From assembly GCA_006503475.1 (NCBI GenBank), contig RSEH01000263.1, positions 1-64,000 on the forward strand: 64,000 bases of DNA, read 5' to 3'. Of this stretch, positions 33,736-42,474 are shown piece after piece. Under the pieces are notes generated by a model. The model had not been told where the DNA came from and made no database searches. It was given only the letters and a program-made list of their open reading frames with translations. Made by a program: the position numbers and the translations under genes. This DNA comes from Stentor roeselii (lineage: Eukaryota > Ciliophora > Heterotrichea > Heterotrichida > Stentoridae). Within the stretch, counting starts at the first letter, position 1, and every line of letters starts with the position of its first letter.

Positions 33736-35919
33736 ATGACAGCCTCCAAAAAGACAATCAAAAATATCGTCGAAAAAATCAGCTCTTGGGGGGAAAGTCT
33801 GACCTACCCTCTCCCAGCAGATCAGCTGATTCTTGAATGGGAACAAGTCCTAAACGACCAGCTAGTCAAAAACAAGTTCAAAGAACCTCTTTGCCAGAAA
33901 AACCTAGAAAGGGTCAAAAGCTCCACCATTGACTTATACCTTGAAAACAACAAAGAAGCTGTCAAAAAAGAACTCGCTCAACAAGTCAAATTGATCATGA
34001 ATGACATTCAAGAGAAAAGTGAAGGAATCACTAAAATTAAAGACTTTCTTGAAATTGTAGAACAGGCCTCAGCTGACTCTACTGAAAGGTTCAAAAGGAT
34101 TTATTTTGAGTTCGTTGGACATGAAAAAGATCAGAAAGACCTGGAAAAAATCGTCGAGGAATTTGAAGAAGAATTGATTCAAATTTGCACTGTTTCGAAA
34201 CCTTACTTGTTTGAACAGATTAACTCGATTATCCAAGAAGAAAGCTTAAAATTTTTTAAACGATTTCAGGACTTGGTGATAGAAGTGATAAAAAAAACTG
34301 CAAAAGAACAGTACGCGGAAGTCATGGGATTCATTGAAATTGCTCAGAGGGATTTAAAGGTTTTTGCTGATGAAGAGTTTCAAGGCTTTCCTGATGTTTG
34401 GCTGAAACATTACAATAAGCTTCTTGAGAATCAGATTATTGAGTACTGGATGCATAAACGAGATGATGATTTTCAGTCACTTGAGGCAAACTTTCGTACT
34501 TTTCTTCAGACTGTGCTACAGAAGATAAAAAATCAGGAAATTGTCGCTTTTGACTCAAGTCTCTGCACCAGAGAAACAAAAGAAGCAGTTTCTGAAGTGG
34601 TTTTAAGCTTCTTTCCTGATAAAATCGATTTTCCTTGTTTAACCCTCGATATTTTTTTAAACTTGACAGGGGTTTCTTGTGAGGAATTCATAAAGCGTTT
34701 TCTAAGAAACACAAAATTTCTTGACTCATCAGTTTCGAAGTTTTTGGATAATTCCAGTCAGATATCTCGTTTTTTTTGCATAATTTCTTTAGTCCTGGTC
34801 TTTTCAAACACCTACAAAGTTCTATCAGATAACAGCAGGTCAACAGAAGATTCTTTCAACCCTTATTATCGACAACTGATCCGTTTAGTTGTTTCAGAAC
34901 TTTTTCAGTTAAACTACGAAAGTCTTTTTCACTACAAACAAACTTGCAATGAATGGAGTCTAGTCCTTATCTGCGAACAAGAAATCGTTGGCTGTATTCC
35001 CAACTGGATGATAGAAGACAACGTCATCAACATGACTGAGTTCATCAGGACGAACTACGACAGCAAAGTCCGCAACTTTAGTGACAGAATCGAAGACTAC
35101 GCAAATGAACCTGACAAGAACAAAGTACTTCAAAAAACCCTTCAAATCACTTCAAAATTCTTTAAAAGTTTCGCACCTTCCAAGAGAATAAAACAATTTT
35201 CTCTTGAAAAAATAAAAAATTGTCCAAGTCTCACAACAACCATTGTGATTTCTGGATGGCTTTCACAAGAAGATGAAATGGAAGAGTCTTGGATTAATTT
35301 AATCAGCAGTAAACTCCAAGGACATACTTTTGCATTAAGGTGGGACTCAGGGTCTTCCAAGAAGATGGTGAAAAAAGAACTGTTTTCAACTGTTATTCAT
35401 AGTATTGGGTTTATTGTAGCTGCTCCTATTTTAAAAGTCGCTCATTTGGCCTGGCTCTTTTCTTCTAATCCTTTCAAGAAAAGAGCGAAAAAAGCTGAAA
35501 CGACTGGATATGTCTTGGCAGATTTGATTGCTTCGAAGAGACTTGGAAATGCTTGCGTTAATCTTGTTGGGTTTAGCTTGGGAACTCGTGTTATTTACTT
35601 TTGTCTTCAGAGACTTAGGGAAATTGGATGTTGTGTCAATGATGTCTTGCTTTTAGGAGGAGCGGCTCCTTTGGATGTGAAGGTTTGGGAACAATGTAAA
35701 GATGTTGTTACTGGAAGACTTGTTAATACTTTCAGTAAAACTGATAAAGTGCTTTCTAAACTTTACTCTATTAGTAGGTTGGAAAAAGCTATTGGAAATT
35801 GGCCCTTGATGGTCAAAGGTGTTGAAAATTTTGATGTCACTGATGAAGCTTCTGGACATTTGAAGTATCGGGAAAATATTGATAAGATTTTAGTGAAAAT
35901 TGATTATTTTTTAAGATAA
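33736..35919 (+). CDS. DUF726/TMCO4-like alpha/beta hydrolase with long N-terminal helical region
   Basis: 727 residues from ATG 33736 (MTASKKTIKNIVEKISSWGE). The frame is open to an earlier ATG at 33580, but that part overlaps the antisense VMA21-like gene and lacks the TTATAATG start context. Residues about 30-490 are helical, charged and unassigned. Residues about 490-727 match the DUF726 fold of TMCO4 and yeast Yfl034w-type proteins: VISGWLSQEDEMEESW, ALRWDS, a membrane-like helix SIGFIVAAPILKVAHLAWLF, NPFKKRAKKAETTGYVLAD, the nucleophile elbow VGFSLGTRVIYFCL, VLLLGGAAPLD and GRLVNTFSKTDKVL. A membrane-associated lipase or esterase is plausible; substrate unknown. Confidence 0.8.
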   Translation: MTASKKTIKNIVEKISSWGESLTYPLPADQLILEWEQVLNDQLVKNKFKEPLCQKNLERVKSSTIDLYLENNKEAVKKELAQQVKLIMNDIQEKSEGITKIKDFLEIVEQASADSTERFKRIYFEFVGHEKDQKDLEKIVEEFEEELIQICTVSKPYLFEQINSIIQEESLKFFKRFQDLVIEVIKKTAKEQYAEVMGFIEIAQRDLKVFADEEFQGFPDVWLKHYNKLLENQIIEYWMHKRDDDFQSLEANFRTFLQTVLQKIKNQEIVAFDSSLCTRETKEAVSEVVLSFFPDKIDFPCLTLDIFLNLTGVSCEEFIKRFLRNTKFLDSSVSKFLDNSSQISRFFCIISLVLVFSNTYKVLSDNSRSTEDSFNPYYRQLIRLVVSELFQLNYESLFHYKQTCNEWSLVLICEQEIVGCIPNWMIEDNVINMTEFIRTNYDSKVRNFSDRIEDYANEPDKNKVLQKTLQITSKFFKSFAPSKRIKQFSLEKIKNCPSLTTTIVISGWLSQEDEMEESWINLISSKLQGHTFALRWDSGSSKKMVKKELFSTVIHSIGFIVAAPILKVAHLAWLFSSNPFKKRAKKAETTGYVLADLIASKRLGNACVNLVGFSLGTRVIYFCLQRLREIGCCVNDVLLLGGAAPLDVKVWEQCKDVVTGRLVNTFSKTDKVLSKLYSISRLEKAIGNWPLMVKGVENFDVTDEASGHLKYRENIDKILVKIDYFLR

Positions 35920-36292
35920 TTTTAGGTGTTATTTGAATAATGATTAAATATTATGTTGATTACTAGAAGAAAACTTTCTATTCATCTTCTTAATTAAAAT
36001 CTAATAATAGATATAATTCAAAATAATTTACTTTATTAGACCTTAACCTGAATTAAGACTATTCTAAGACATTTAAACATTCTAAATAAAAAATCATCAT
36101 CCAAATCAATCTTTCCATCCCAAAAATTCAATCTAATTCAAAACCCTAAAATTCAATCTAATTCAAAACTCTAAAATTCAAAACTTCTCAAATTCCCCAA
36201 ATCTTCAAATCTCTTTGCCACAATTAAAAACTTCTCCAAACTCTTCCCTTCCTCTTCAACCCAATCCAGTCAAAGTCCATAAATGGAATAAT
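35920..36292. other. Spacer with PI4K promoter tract
   Basis: About 370 bp with no gene. Bases 36069-36216 contain no G at all on the plus strand (148 nt), the same composition bias seen before other starts. A 25-nt tandem repeat sits inside it. Confidence 0.55.
36124..36180. repeat. 25-bp tandem repeat, about 2.2 copies
   Basis: The unit TAAAATTCAATCTAATTCAA plus AACYC occurs at about 36126 and 36151 (period 25), with a third partial copy from 36173. It lies in the G-free tract upstream of PI4K-beta. Confidence 0.6.
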
Positions 36293-38071
36293 ATGAACAT
36301 CGACATTTGTCCAGAACTTTTTCCAGGTGACGACTTGCCAATCGAGTTTATATTATTTTACCTCTGCAACCACTCAAGTCCCGGAGTCCAGGCATTTCTA
36401 ATCAACAAGCTCTACCAAGTGAACCTTTCCGAAGTGAATTTTTACCTTCCCCAACTAGTAAGAATGTCAATTTCTCGCGAAGACTACGGAGCTTACTCTC
36501 GTTTTTTCATTGACATCGCAAGCCGCGATTATTTACTCGGGGTTAAAATGTATTGGATATTTCAGGCCCAGTTAAAAACAGCGAAATTTTCCTTAAAAGT
36601 TGAGGAAATTTCTCATAACTTAGAAAAAATCATTGTACAGAGACCTGGGCCTCTTTTTGACTTACCTTTTGAAGGTGATTTGAAAGTTTTAACAGAAGCT
36701 TGTGCTGAGTACTTTTCAGATCAATACAAGTTCATCCACACTTTAGCCAAGATCTCAATTCTTCTTATTAAGGAAAGTGAAGATAAAGACTCGACGTTGA
36801 AGGCATATTTGACTTATGTGGACACCTGGGTGAAAGAAATAAGATTTTGGTACAGTCGGCAGGAGTCGGACTATGTAAAAAGACTTTTCAGGGGAATTGT
36901 CCTGCCTCTTGACGGGAATGGACAAGTAGTACGGATCCCTTCAGAAGAAGCCAAGTGTTTCAAGACGAAAGCTCGAGTTCCTTACAAGGTCGTCTTCGAG
37001 GTGATCAGCATTCTTGAAAGCGACCCGAGCCATTCAGAAGAGCCGGGGCAAGCCTCTCCTCCTGAAGACATTCTTGAATCCTTGACAATTGATTCAGACT
37101 CGATTATTGACAAAGAAGAAGCTCGCTTTGAAGGCTTCGAAGAATACGCGAATAAGTCCTTTGATAAGGACTTTACTATTCTTGATAGTCCTTGCAACTC
37201 GTTCCATGAAGACCCCTGGGGAGAGAAGTGGAAAGAAACTAAATTGAGAATTAAGGCCTCGTCGCCTTTTGGAAATTATCAGTCCTGGGATGCAAAGGCT
37301 TATATAGTGAAAGGACATGATGACCTGCGCCAGGAGCTCCTTGCAATGCAGTTGATTAGAAGAATTCATGACATTTTACAAGAGAATCAAATAAGCACCT
37401 ATCTTCGACCTTATGAAATTTTGATAGTTTCTGATAATGCAGGGATCATCGAGTGTATCCCAGACGCGGTTTCACTTCACACAATAAAAAAGTCGAATAA
37501 ACCTCTTAGAAGACTTTTTCAGATCTTTCAGACTTTTTGGGCAAGTCGTTTTGAAGAAGCTCAGAAGAATTTTGTGGAGTCTTCTGCAGGGTACAGCCTT
37601 GTCTGTTATCTGCTGAACTTGAAAGATAGACATAATGGAAACATTTTACTTGACAGTGAAGGACACATCATTCATATCGACTTCGGCTTTTTTCTTACGA
37701 ATAGTCCTGGAAAACTTAATATGGAATCAGCTCCTTTTAAACTTACAAAAGAAATGATAGAACTCATGGGAGGGTACCAAGGAGAAATGTTTAATTATTT
37801 TGTGATGCTTTTTTATAAAGCTTTCTTGGTTTTGAGGAAATACTCTGGAGAACTTTCAAAACTTGTGGAAATGATGATGCCTGCTGAGGACTTGCCTTGC
37901 TTTTATGACTCGAATAAAGCTCTTAAGGACTTCAGGGCAAGGTTTTGCTTAGATGTGAGTGATGAGGATTGTCTTGCTGTTGTCAGGTCACTTGTGGTCT
38001 CAGCTGCTGAGAACTGGAGGACTGAACAATACGATGTATATCAGTGGATTACTAATAATATTTTATATTGA
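36293..38071 (+). CDS. Phosphatidylinositol 4-kinase, type III beta-like
   Basis: 592 residues from the first ATG (36293; context AATAATATG). Residues about 20-215 include a lipid-kinase unique/helical region (IEFILFYLCNHSSPGVQAFL). After an acidic linker, the kinase domain spans about 330-592: SSPFGNYQSWDAKAYIVKGH, DDLRQELLAMQLI (P-loop side and Lys region typical of PI4KB), the catalytic loop LLNLKDRHNGNILLD and the activation segment IIHIDFGFFLTNSPGKLNME. It makes PI4P on Golgi and endosomal membranes. It ends QWITNNILY. It is shorter than animal PI4KB (about 800), mostly in the N-terminal region. TGA stop. Confidence 0.92.
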   Translation: MNIDICPELFPGDDLPIEFILFYLCNHSSPGVQAFLINKLYQVNLSEVNFYLPQLVRMSISREDYGAYSRFFIDIASRDYLLGVKMYWIFQAQLKTAKFSLKVEEISHNLEKIIVQRPGPLFDLPFEGDLKVLTEACAEYFSDQYKFIHTLAKISILLIKESEDKDSTLKAYLTYVDTWVKEIRFWYSRQESDYVKRLFRGIVLPLDGNGQVVRIPSEEAKCFKTKARVPYKVVFEVISILESDPSHSEEPGQASPPEDILESLTIDSDSIIDKEEARFEGFEEYANKSFDKDFTILDSPCNSFHEDPWGEKWKETKLRIKASSPFGNYQSWDAKAYIVKGHDDLRQELLAMQLIRRIHDILQENQISTYLRPYEILIVSDNAGIIECIPDAVSLHTIKKSNKPLRRLFQIFQTFWASRFEEAQKNFVESSAGYSLVCYLLNLKDRHNGNILLDSEGHIIHIDFGFFLTNSPGKLNMESAPFKLTKEMIELMGGYQGEMFNYFVMLFYKAFLVLRKYSGELSKLVEMMMPAEDLPCFYDSNKALKDFRARFCLDVSDEDCLAVVRSLVVSAAENWRTEQYDVYQWITNNILY

Positions 38072-38185
38072 ATTTTAATAGTTTTTAACCTTTAGAAATC
38101 TCTTAATTTCCTGAAAAATTTAAATAAAACTCACGAATAAGCCTTAATAATCTCACTACCCAAACCTTGTTAAAGTCCTAATTAC

Positions 38186-38776
38186 TTAAACTGGGAAATC
38201 TCGATTAGCAGGGAACTCAAAGACAACCTCTTTGTTGGTCAGTTTCGAGTAAACTGCGCTGATGACATCAAGTCGATCCTGGACGTCATCTCTCGCATTA
38301 GGATCAAGTAAGACTTTGAACACCCTTCGTCCGTCAGTTTTGATTCTAATCCTCCTGCCAAGTATAACTGTTGGGAATATCAAGTCTTCTAAAATCGCTT
38401 CATGGACTTGAGTGAGAGTCCTCGAATAAGGTCTTTTTTGCTGTCCTTTGCTTTTGAAGTACTTGGGCAAAATGGTCCTTTGCAAGATGAGGACCACTGG
38501 TCTTCTGAACCTCTTCGCCAACTCGCTTTGAAGTCTTGAATGAACCTTTCTTAGGGCTACTTGGCTTTTGTGGTGAATGAAAATAATCACGGCTTGACGC
38601 ACAGCTCCTCGATATTTCGACTCGAACTCACTTGCACCTGTTATCCGGATTTCCTTCAGCTCACCCTTCAAATCGCCTGAAGATGCCTCGATCTCCCCCA
38701 GCGTCTGAGCTACGTGGTACTCGAACTCACTTGGCTTTGAAAGCTTTTTATGGATCTTTCCACTGGGGTCTGACAT
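38186..38776 (-). CDS. RPS7: 40S ribosomal protein S7 (eS7)
   Basis: 196 residues, the usual eS7 length. It shows the family segments RQAVIIFIHHKSQVALRKVH, LQSELAKRFRRPVVLILQRT, RTLTQVHEAILEDLIFPTVI, LGRRIRIKTDGRRVFKVLLD and NKEVVFEFP near the end. It is a component of the small-subunit body near the platform. It converges with PI4K-beta. No intron needed: the frame is uninterrupted from ATG to stop. Confidence 0.97.
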   Translation of the reverse strand: MSDPSGKIHKKLSKPSEFEYHVAQTLGEIEASSGDLKGELKEIRITGASEFESKYRGAVRQAVIIFIHHKSQVALRKVHSRLQSELAKRFRRPVVLILQRTILPKYFKSKGQQKRPYSRTLTQVHEAILEDLIFPTVILGRRIRIKTDGRRVFKVLLDPNARDDVQDRLDVISAVYSKLTNKEVVFEFPANRDFPV

Positions 38777-38982
38777 ATGGCTAATAATTATGAGATAGAT
38801 GGTGGATTTGAGTTCTTTTTGGATTAGGCTGTTCTATGCAAAAAATTTAATACTTCTAGTTTTAACTACCTTTACAACTATAAAAGAATTAAAACCATCT
38901 AAAACTAAAACAATCCTAAAAAATTTCCTAAAATGAACCAAATAAACCTCTCTTCCAAAAAAATAACAAAAAACCTCTTACT

Positions 38983-40290
38983 TTAATACACATTTCTTGT
39001 AAAAACCCCTTTCAAAGCAACCAAAGCAAAACAAGTAAAAAGCGAGTACCCTCCAATCCAAAGCCAAATCACATCACATTTTTCATTATCAGTCTTGGGA
39101 CAAAAGACAGTAAGCAAAACTCCCGACGAAATTCCAGTAACCAACAAACTTAAAAAGTTAGGAACATTCGCAATTCCAATATAAATCGCTTCTTTTCCTT
39201 TCGGAGCGACCTGCAAAGTATAATCAATAAGTCTCGGAGAGTAAATCGCTTCACCAACAGAGATAATCACAGCAAAAGTAGTGATAGTCAAATAACTACT
39301 TCCAAATATAAACACCAATGCAGACAACGAGGTGAAAAGACTTCCAACAAGCAACAGACTATAAGACGAGAAAAACCTTGTCAAGACCGTAAGAACCGGG
39401 GTGCAAGCGACGAGGACCAACTGATGAGCGGCCATGACATACCCGAAATGCGCTCCTTCTCCAAGTTTTCTGTACATAAACGTGGGAAGTGTCGCGTTAA
39501 GATGAAAAAACATCGACTTGATCACTGAGAGCAAAACAATCAAACTAAAGAACTTCCAGAACTTCTGACTGACCAGCACTTCTTTTGTATTCGACCAGCC
39601 TGAATTCTCCAAGCCTTGAGAATTACTTTCTATTCTTTCAGGGTCAAGCTTGTAGGTTAAAATCAAAGCAATGCCGAAAGAACTGATATTTAATAAAAAG
39701 ATGTAGTCAAATGGCTTTCGAATCACTCCAAAAGTACTCAATAAGATATCTGTGCAAATTGCTGAAAGACCTGAAGCAATGAAAAAAACTGCGTAAAACA
39801 TGGAAAAACCAAGACTTCTGCTTTCGTCGTCTGTCATGTTTTTTATCGCAAGTTTCAATGAGATGAAGTTGAGAGATATGCAAGGGATGAACAATGTGAA
39901 CATCACTACCACTTGAAAGTAACGGTCTTCGAAAATGTAGAGAAGAAGATTTGTGAGAAATCCGAGGATGTTTGCATAGAAAAGACTCAGTTTCAAACCG
40001 TATTTTGATGGAAAGCTGCTGAAACCTACTGCGCTTATTCCCACTGCCAGGCCTATTAAAGTAAAGATTATCCCTGCTTCCATTTCTGTGAAGTGTTGAA
40101 CGTCTATGTTGTAAATCGTGCTGCCACTTATGATCAGGGTGAATGGAATTTCAATGAAAAACTCGAGGATGTAGATCAGCCAACAGTTGGAGAGAAGATT
40201 TCGTAAAAGCTTTGAAAATGATTGCTTTGGAAGAAGATCAGCACGGATCGAATAAGATGGTTCCATATTTACTGATAATTTTAGCATCAT
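38983..40290 (-). CDS. Major-facilitator-type membrane transporter
   Basis: 435 residues with about twelve hydrophobic helices in two halves separated by a polar loop near residues 215-235 (LDPERIESNSQGLENSG). The GxxxG-rich first helices (AGIIFTLIGLAVGISAVG) and the conserved-looking loop PSKYGLKLS at the 2-3 turn fit the MFS fold. Helix 10-11 carries SVGEAIYSPRLIDYTLQVAP and KGKEAIYIGIANVPNF, a pattern of POT/PTR-like and related carriers. Substrate cannot be assigned. The first ATG is at 40290; a second at 40266 is also possible. 133 bp separates it from the divergent small gene at 40424. Confidence 0.8.
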   Translation of the reverse strand: MMLKLSVNMEPSYSIRADLLPKQSFSKLLRNLLSNCWLIYILEFFIEIPFTLIISGSTIYNIDVQHFTEMEAGIIFTLIGLAVGISAVGFSSFPSKYGLKLSLFYANILGFLTNLLLYIFEDRYFQVVVMFTLFIPCISLNFISLKLAIKNMTDDESRSLGFSMFYAVFFIASGLSAICTDILLSTFGVIRKPFDYIFLLNISSFGIALILTYKLDPERIESNSQGLENSGWSNTKEVLVSQKFWKFFSLIVLLSVIKSMFFHLNATLPTFMYRKLGEGAHFGYVMAAHQLVLVACTPVLTVLTRFFSSYSLLLVGSLFTSLSALVFIFGSSYLTITTFAVIISVGEAIYSPRLIDYTLQVAPKGKEAIYIGIANVPNFLSLLVTGISSGVLLTVFCPKTDNEKCDVIWLWIGGYSLFTCFALVALKGVFTRNVY

Positions 40291-40423
40291 AGTTTATAAG
40301 TCTTGATTAAAATTCAACCTTTCAATGAAACTGGTCAAAAAATTCTAATGAAAAAGTTTGAAAAAAACTAAATTTTTTGAAAGATTTCTTTTTTTTCTTC
40401 GATGATCGCTGAAGTTAATAAAA

Positions 40424-40624
40424 ATGCAAGAAGATCTAAAAAAAATCAAAGAATCACTGAAAAACTGGAGCCTTAGCTTAACCAAAGCTCTCGACACAAA
40501 CTCAATCGAAGACATAAAAGAAGTAGTAAAAGACTCAAGAGTGATCGAAAGTGCATGTGACCAGCTGATCTTCAGTCTAAGCGAGTTAAAAGAATTAATA
40601 GATGAACACGAATACCTGAAATAA
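40424..40624 (+). CDS. Very small helical protein
   Basis: 66 residues; not recognised. It is fully helical and charged (MQEDLKKIKESLKNWSLSLT... VIESACDQLIFSLSELKELI). The size and heptad pattern resemble small subunits of coiled-coil complexes (for example Mediator, BLOC or Dynein accessory subunits), but I cannot choose. The ATG context TAATAAAAATG is typical of this genome and codon use is balanced, which favours a real gene over the antisense ORF at the same place. Its stop is 1 nt from the convergent stop of the J-like gene. Confidence 0.6.
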   Translation: MQEDLKKIKESLKNWSLSLTKALDTNSIEDIKEVVKDSRVIESACDQLIFSLSELKELIDEHEYLK

Positions 40625-40625
40625 C

Positions 40626-41210
40626 TCAATCATTAAACTCATTATTCTGAATAGGTTCTTCTTTTTCCTCTTCAACAACTTCTCGACTTCCATCAGGTCT
40701 GACAAGAGTTGTGGTAGTTTTTTTTACCCTTCTTCCATCTCGTTCGACTAGTACAGTTTTTACGTATCTTTCAACATTATCCCCATTATTCTCCTGAGCA
40801 CTTAAAACATACCTTTCATGATTCTTGCTCAAAAGGCCTCCAGTGAAAATCTCGTTTTTTTCATGCCATTTCTCATCATTCAGACTGATACAAACAGTAC
40901 TTCCCCGAAGAGCCAAGTTATAAACATCAAGAGCATCATCAAGTGTAAACTGATTCAAATCATGACTTTTGCATTGTTTTTTCACTTCACCTGCGCCGTG
41001 TTTGTCATAAATCGAGCGAAGTTCTTCGCTCGAAAGGACGAAAAAAGCCTCTGCAAGTTCACAAAAGGCCCTTTCACAGCGTTTTCTTCCATAAGGACTT
41101 TTATTCGGGTGCCAACGAGTGGCTTGTGCGAGGAAGACTCTTTTAACAGTGTCTAATTCCGCTTTGCATTCGACTTCAAGCCACTGGTAGTAGTCGACAG
41201 GTTGAATCAT
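40626..41210 (-). CDS. J-domain-like protein lacking the HPD motif
   Basis: 194 residues. The N-terminal 70 follow the DnaJ plan: DYYQWLEVECKAELDTVKRV (helix I-II), then WHPNKSPYGRKRCERAF, then AFFVLSSEELRSIYDKHGAGE, which matches A..VLSD...R..YD..G. The essential HPD tripeptide, needed to stimulate Hsp70 ATPase, reads HPN (about residue 34). The C-terminal half has no Gly/Phe or zinc-finger region; it is strand-rich and ends acidic (VVEEEKEEPIQNNEFND). Such HPD-less proteins are called type IV J-like and may act independently of Hsp70. The ATG lies 11 bp from the divergent start at 41222. Confidence 0.78.
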   Translation of the reverse strand: MIQPVDYYQWLEVECKAELDTVKRVFLAQATRWHPNKSPYGRKRCERAFCELAEAFFVLSSEELRSIYDKHGAGEVKKQCKSHDLNQFTLDDALDVYNLALRGSTVCISLNDEKWHEKNEIFTGGLLSKNHERYVLSAQENNGDNVERYVKTVLVERDGRRVKKTTTTLVRPDGSREVVEEEKEEPIQNNEFND

Positions 41211-41221
41211 TTGAAATAATA

Positions 41222-42457
41222 ATGGACTTTCACTCAGAACTGGTAAAAATCACTGAATTCGCCCCACTGGAAGAGTACCTCGTCAAGAAAAAGGCAGGAG
41301 AACTGCTGAAGACCAGCCAAGCGAAGGTCATCACAGTCGCGGTCAACCCGAGCAACCTTGTTGAACTCACAAAGGTCGGAGAGCGCTTCGCTCCTGATAG
41401 TTGCGTGCTTGGAAAGGACTTGAAATACGTGCTTCATGAGAAGTTGATACCGAACAAGGAAAAACCCACTCATTTTGAATCACTCGCAAGATTTAGTGAG
41501 TTTTCTTCACTTGACTCGAGTTTTCCTAGAGTCCTTCCAATTATACCTGATATGATCGTCAGACAGAGACCTGGCATCTCTTATCAGCCTATTAAAGAAG
41601 TCAGCTATTCCAGTGTCAGTCAGGAATCCTCCTTGTTTGACCAGGACCTGAAGTCGAACAATACTGAGACTCCGCCCGGGCAACTGTTGAAACCAGTTGG
41701 AAGAGTAATCGCTTCGGAAAAAGCTTTAAACGAACCAAAAAACAGTTCTTATTCACAAAATAAAACGAGTAAAGCGGGTTATGTGAAAAATGTTAAAAGT
41801 CAACCTGAGAAACCAACGGTGACTATAAAAAGAGCGAACTCGTTTAAAGAACCTTTGAAAAACTCGTCTGTTGAAAAAACTTTTAAAGAAATCAGAGGTC
41901 CTTCTGCGACTTTAGGAAAAAAGAAGATGAAGAAAAAAGTTAAGACGATTTTAAAAAAAAATCAGAGTGAAGATACTAACTTGTCTTCGAATAGTGAAAA
42001 AAAAACAGTCACTTGGGAAGAGGATGAGAAAAACTTGCAGAGGGAACATGAGGAGAAGAGGAAAATGCATCTTGATAAGTTTAAATACCAGTGTCCTAGT
42101 TACTTGAGGGAAAAGGATAGTGAAACTCTTAATCGGCTTGAAAAAATTGTTGAAGAGGAAAAAGAACTACTTAAGGAAAAAGGTATTGTTACTCCGGAAT
42201 CTAGTCAAGGGTCCAAGTATAAGAAGACTTATGAGGAACTTGAAAGAGAAATTAAGAATATTAGGGAAATGCTTAGTGAAGACCGGGAAAAACCAAACTC
42301 CGTAGAAGGTGAAGAAGAAGACGAGGATTACGAAGAACGAGAGATATCAGACTACGACGAAGCCAGCGAGAGCCATGAAAACGCAAGTATAGACTACAAC
42401 TACTCATCAGACGACTGCAAAGACGACAAAGAATGGATGAAACCTCGATTCAAATAG
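41222..42457 (+). CDS. Lys/Glu-rich protein of unknown function
   Basis: 411 residues; not recognised. The first 95 look globular (FAPLEEYLVKKKAGELLKTS, VAVNPSNLVELTKVGERFAP). The middle is disordered and basic (KKKMKKKVKTILKKN), a coiled coil lies at about 290-360 (EETLNRLEKIVEEEK-like heptads), and the C-terminus is acidic (GEEEDEDYEEREISDYDE). Start ATG 41222, 11 bp from the divergent J-like gene, so the two must share a promoter. Nuclear or cytoskeletal binding is possible; no motif decides. Confidence 0.7.
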   Translation: MDFHSELVKITEFAPLEEYLVKKKAGELLKTSQAKVITVAVNPSNLVELTKVGERFAPDSCVLGKDLKYVLHEKLIPNKEKPTHFESLARFSEFSSLDSSFPRVLPIIPDMIVRQRPGISYQPIKEVSYSSVSQESSLFDQDLKSNNTETPPGQLLKPVGRVIASEKALNEPKNSSYSQNKTSKAGYVKNVKSQPEKPTVTIKRANSFKEPLKNSSVEKTFKEIRGPSATLGKKKMKKKVKTILKKNQSEDTNLSSNSEKKTVTWEEDEKNLQREHEEKRKMHLDKFKYQCPSYLREKDSETLNRLEKIVEEEKELLKEKGIVTPESSQGSKYKKTYEELEREIKNIREMLSEDREKPNSVEGEEEDEDYEEREISDYDEASESHENASIDYNYSSDDCKDDKEWMKPRFK

Positions 42458-42474
42458 AATAAAATAATATACAA

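Noticed and set aside
35735-35750. GTAAAACTGATAAAG in the DUF726 gene as a possible in-frame intron
   Set aside because: It ends AAG rather than TAG or CAG and the encoded SKTDKVL belongs to a conserved-looking family motif.
40345-40629. 94-codon minus-strand ORF opposite the 66-residue helical gene
   Set aside because: Its translation is Ser/Phe-rich as expected for the antisense of a Lys/Glu/Leu helix, while the plus frame has the usual start context.
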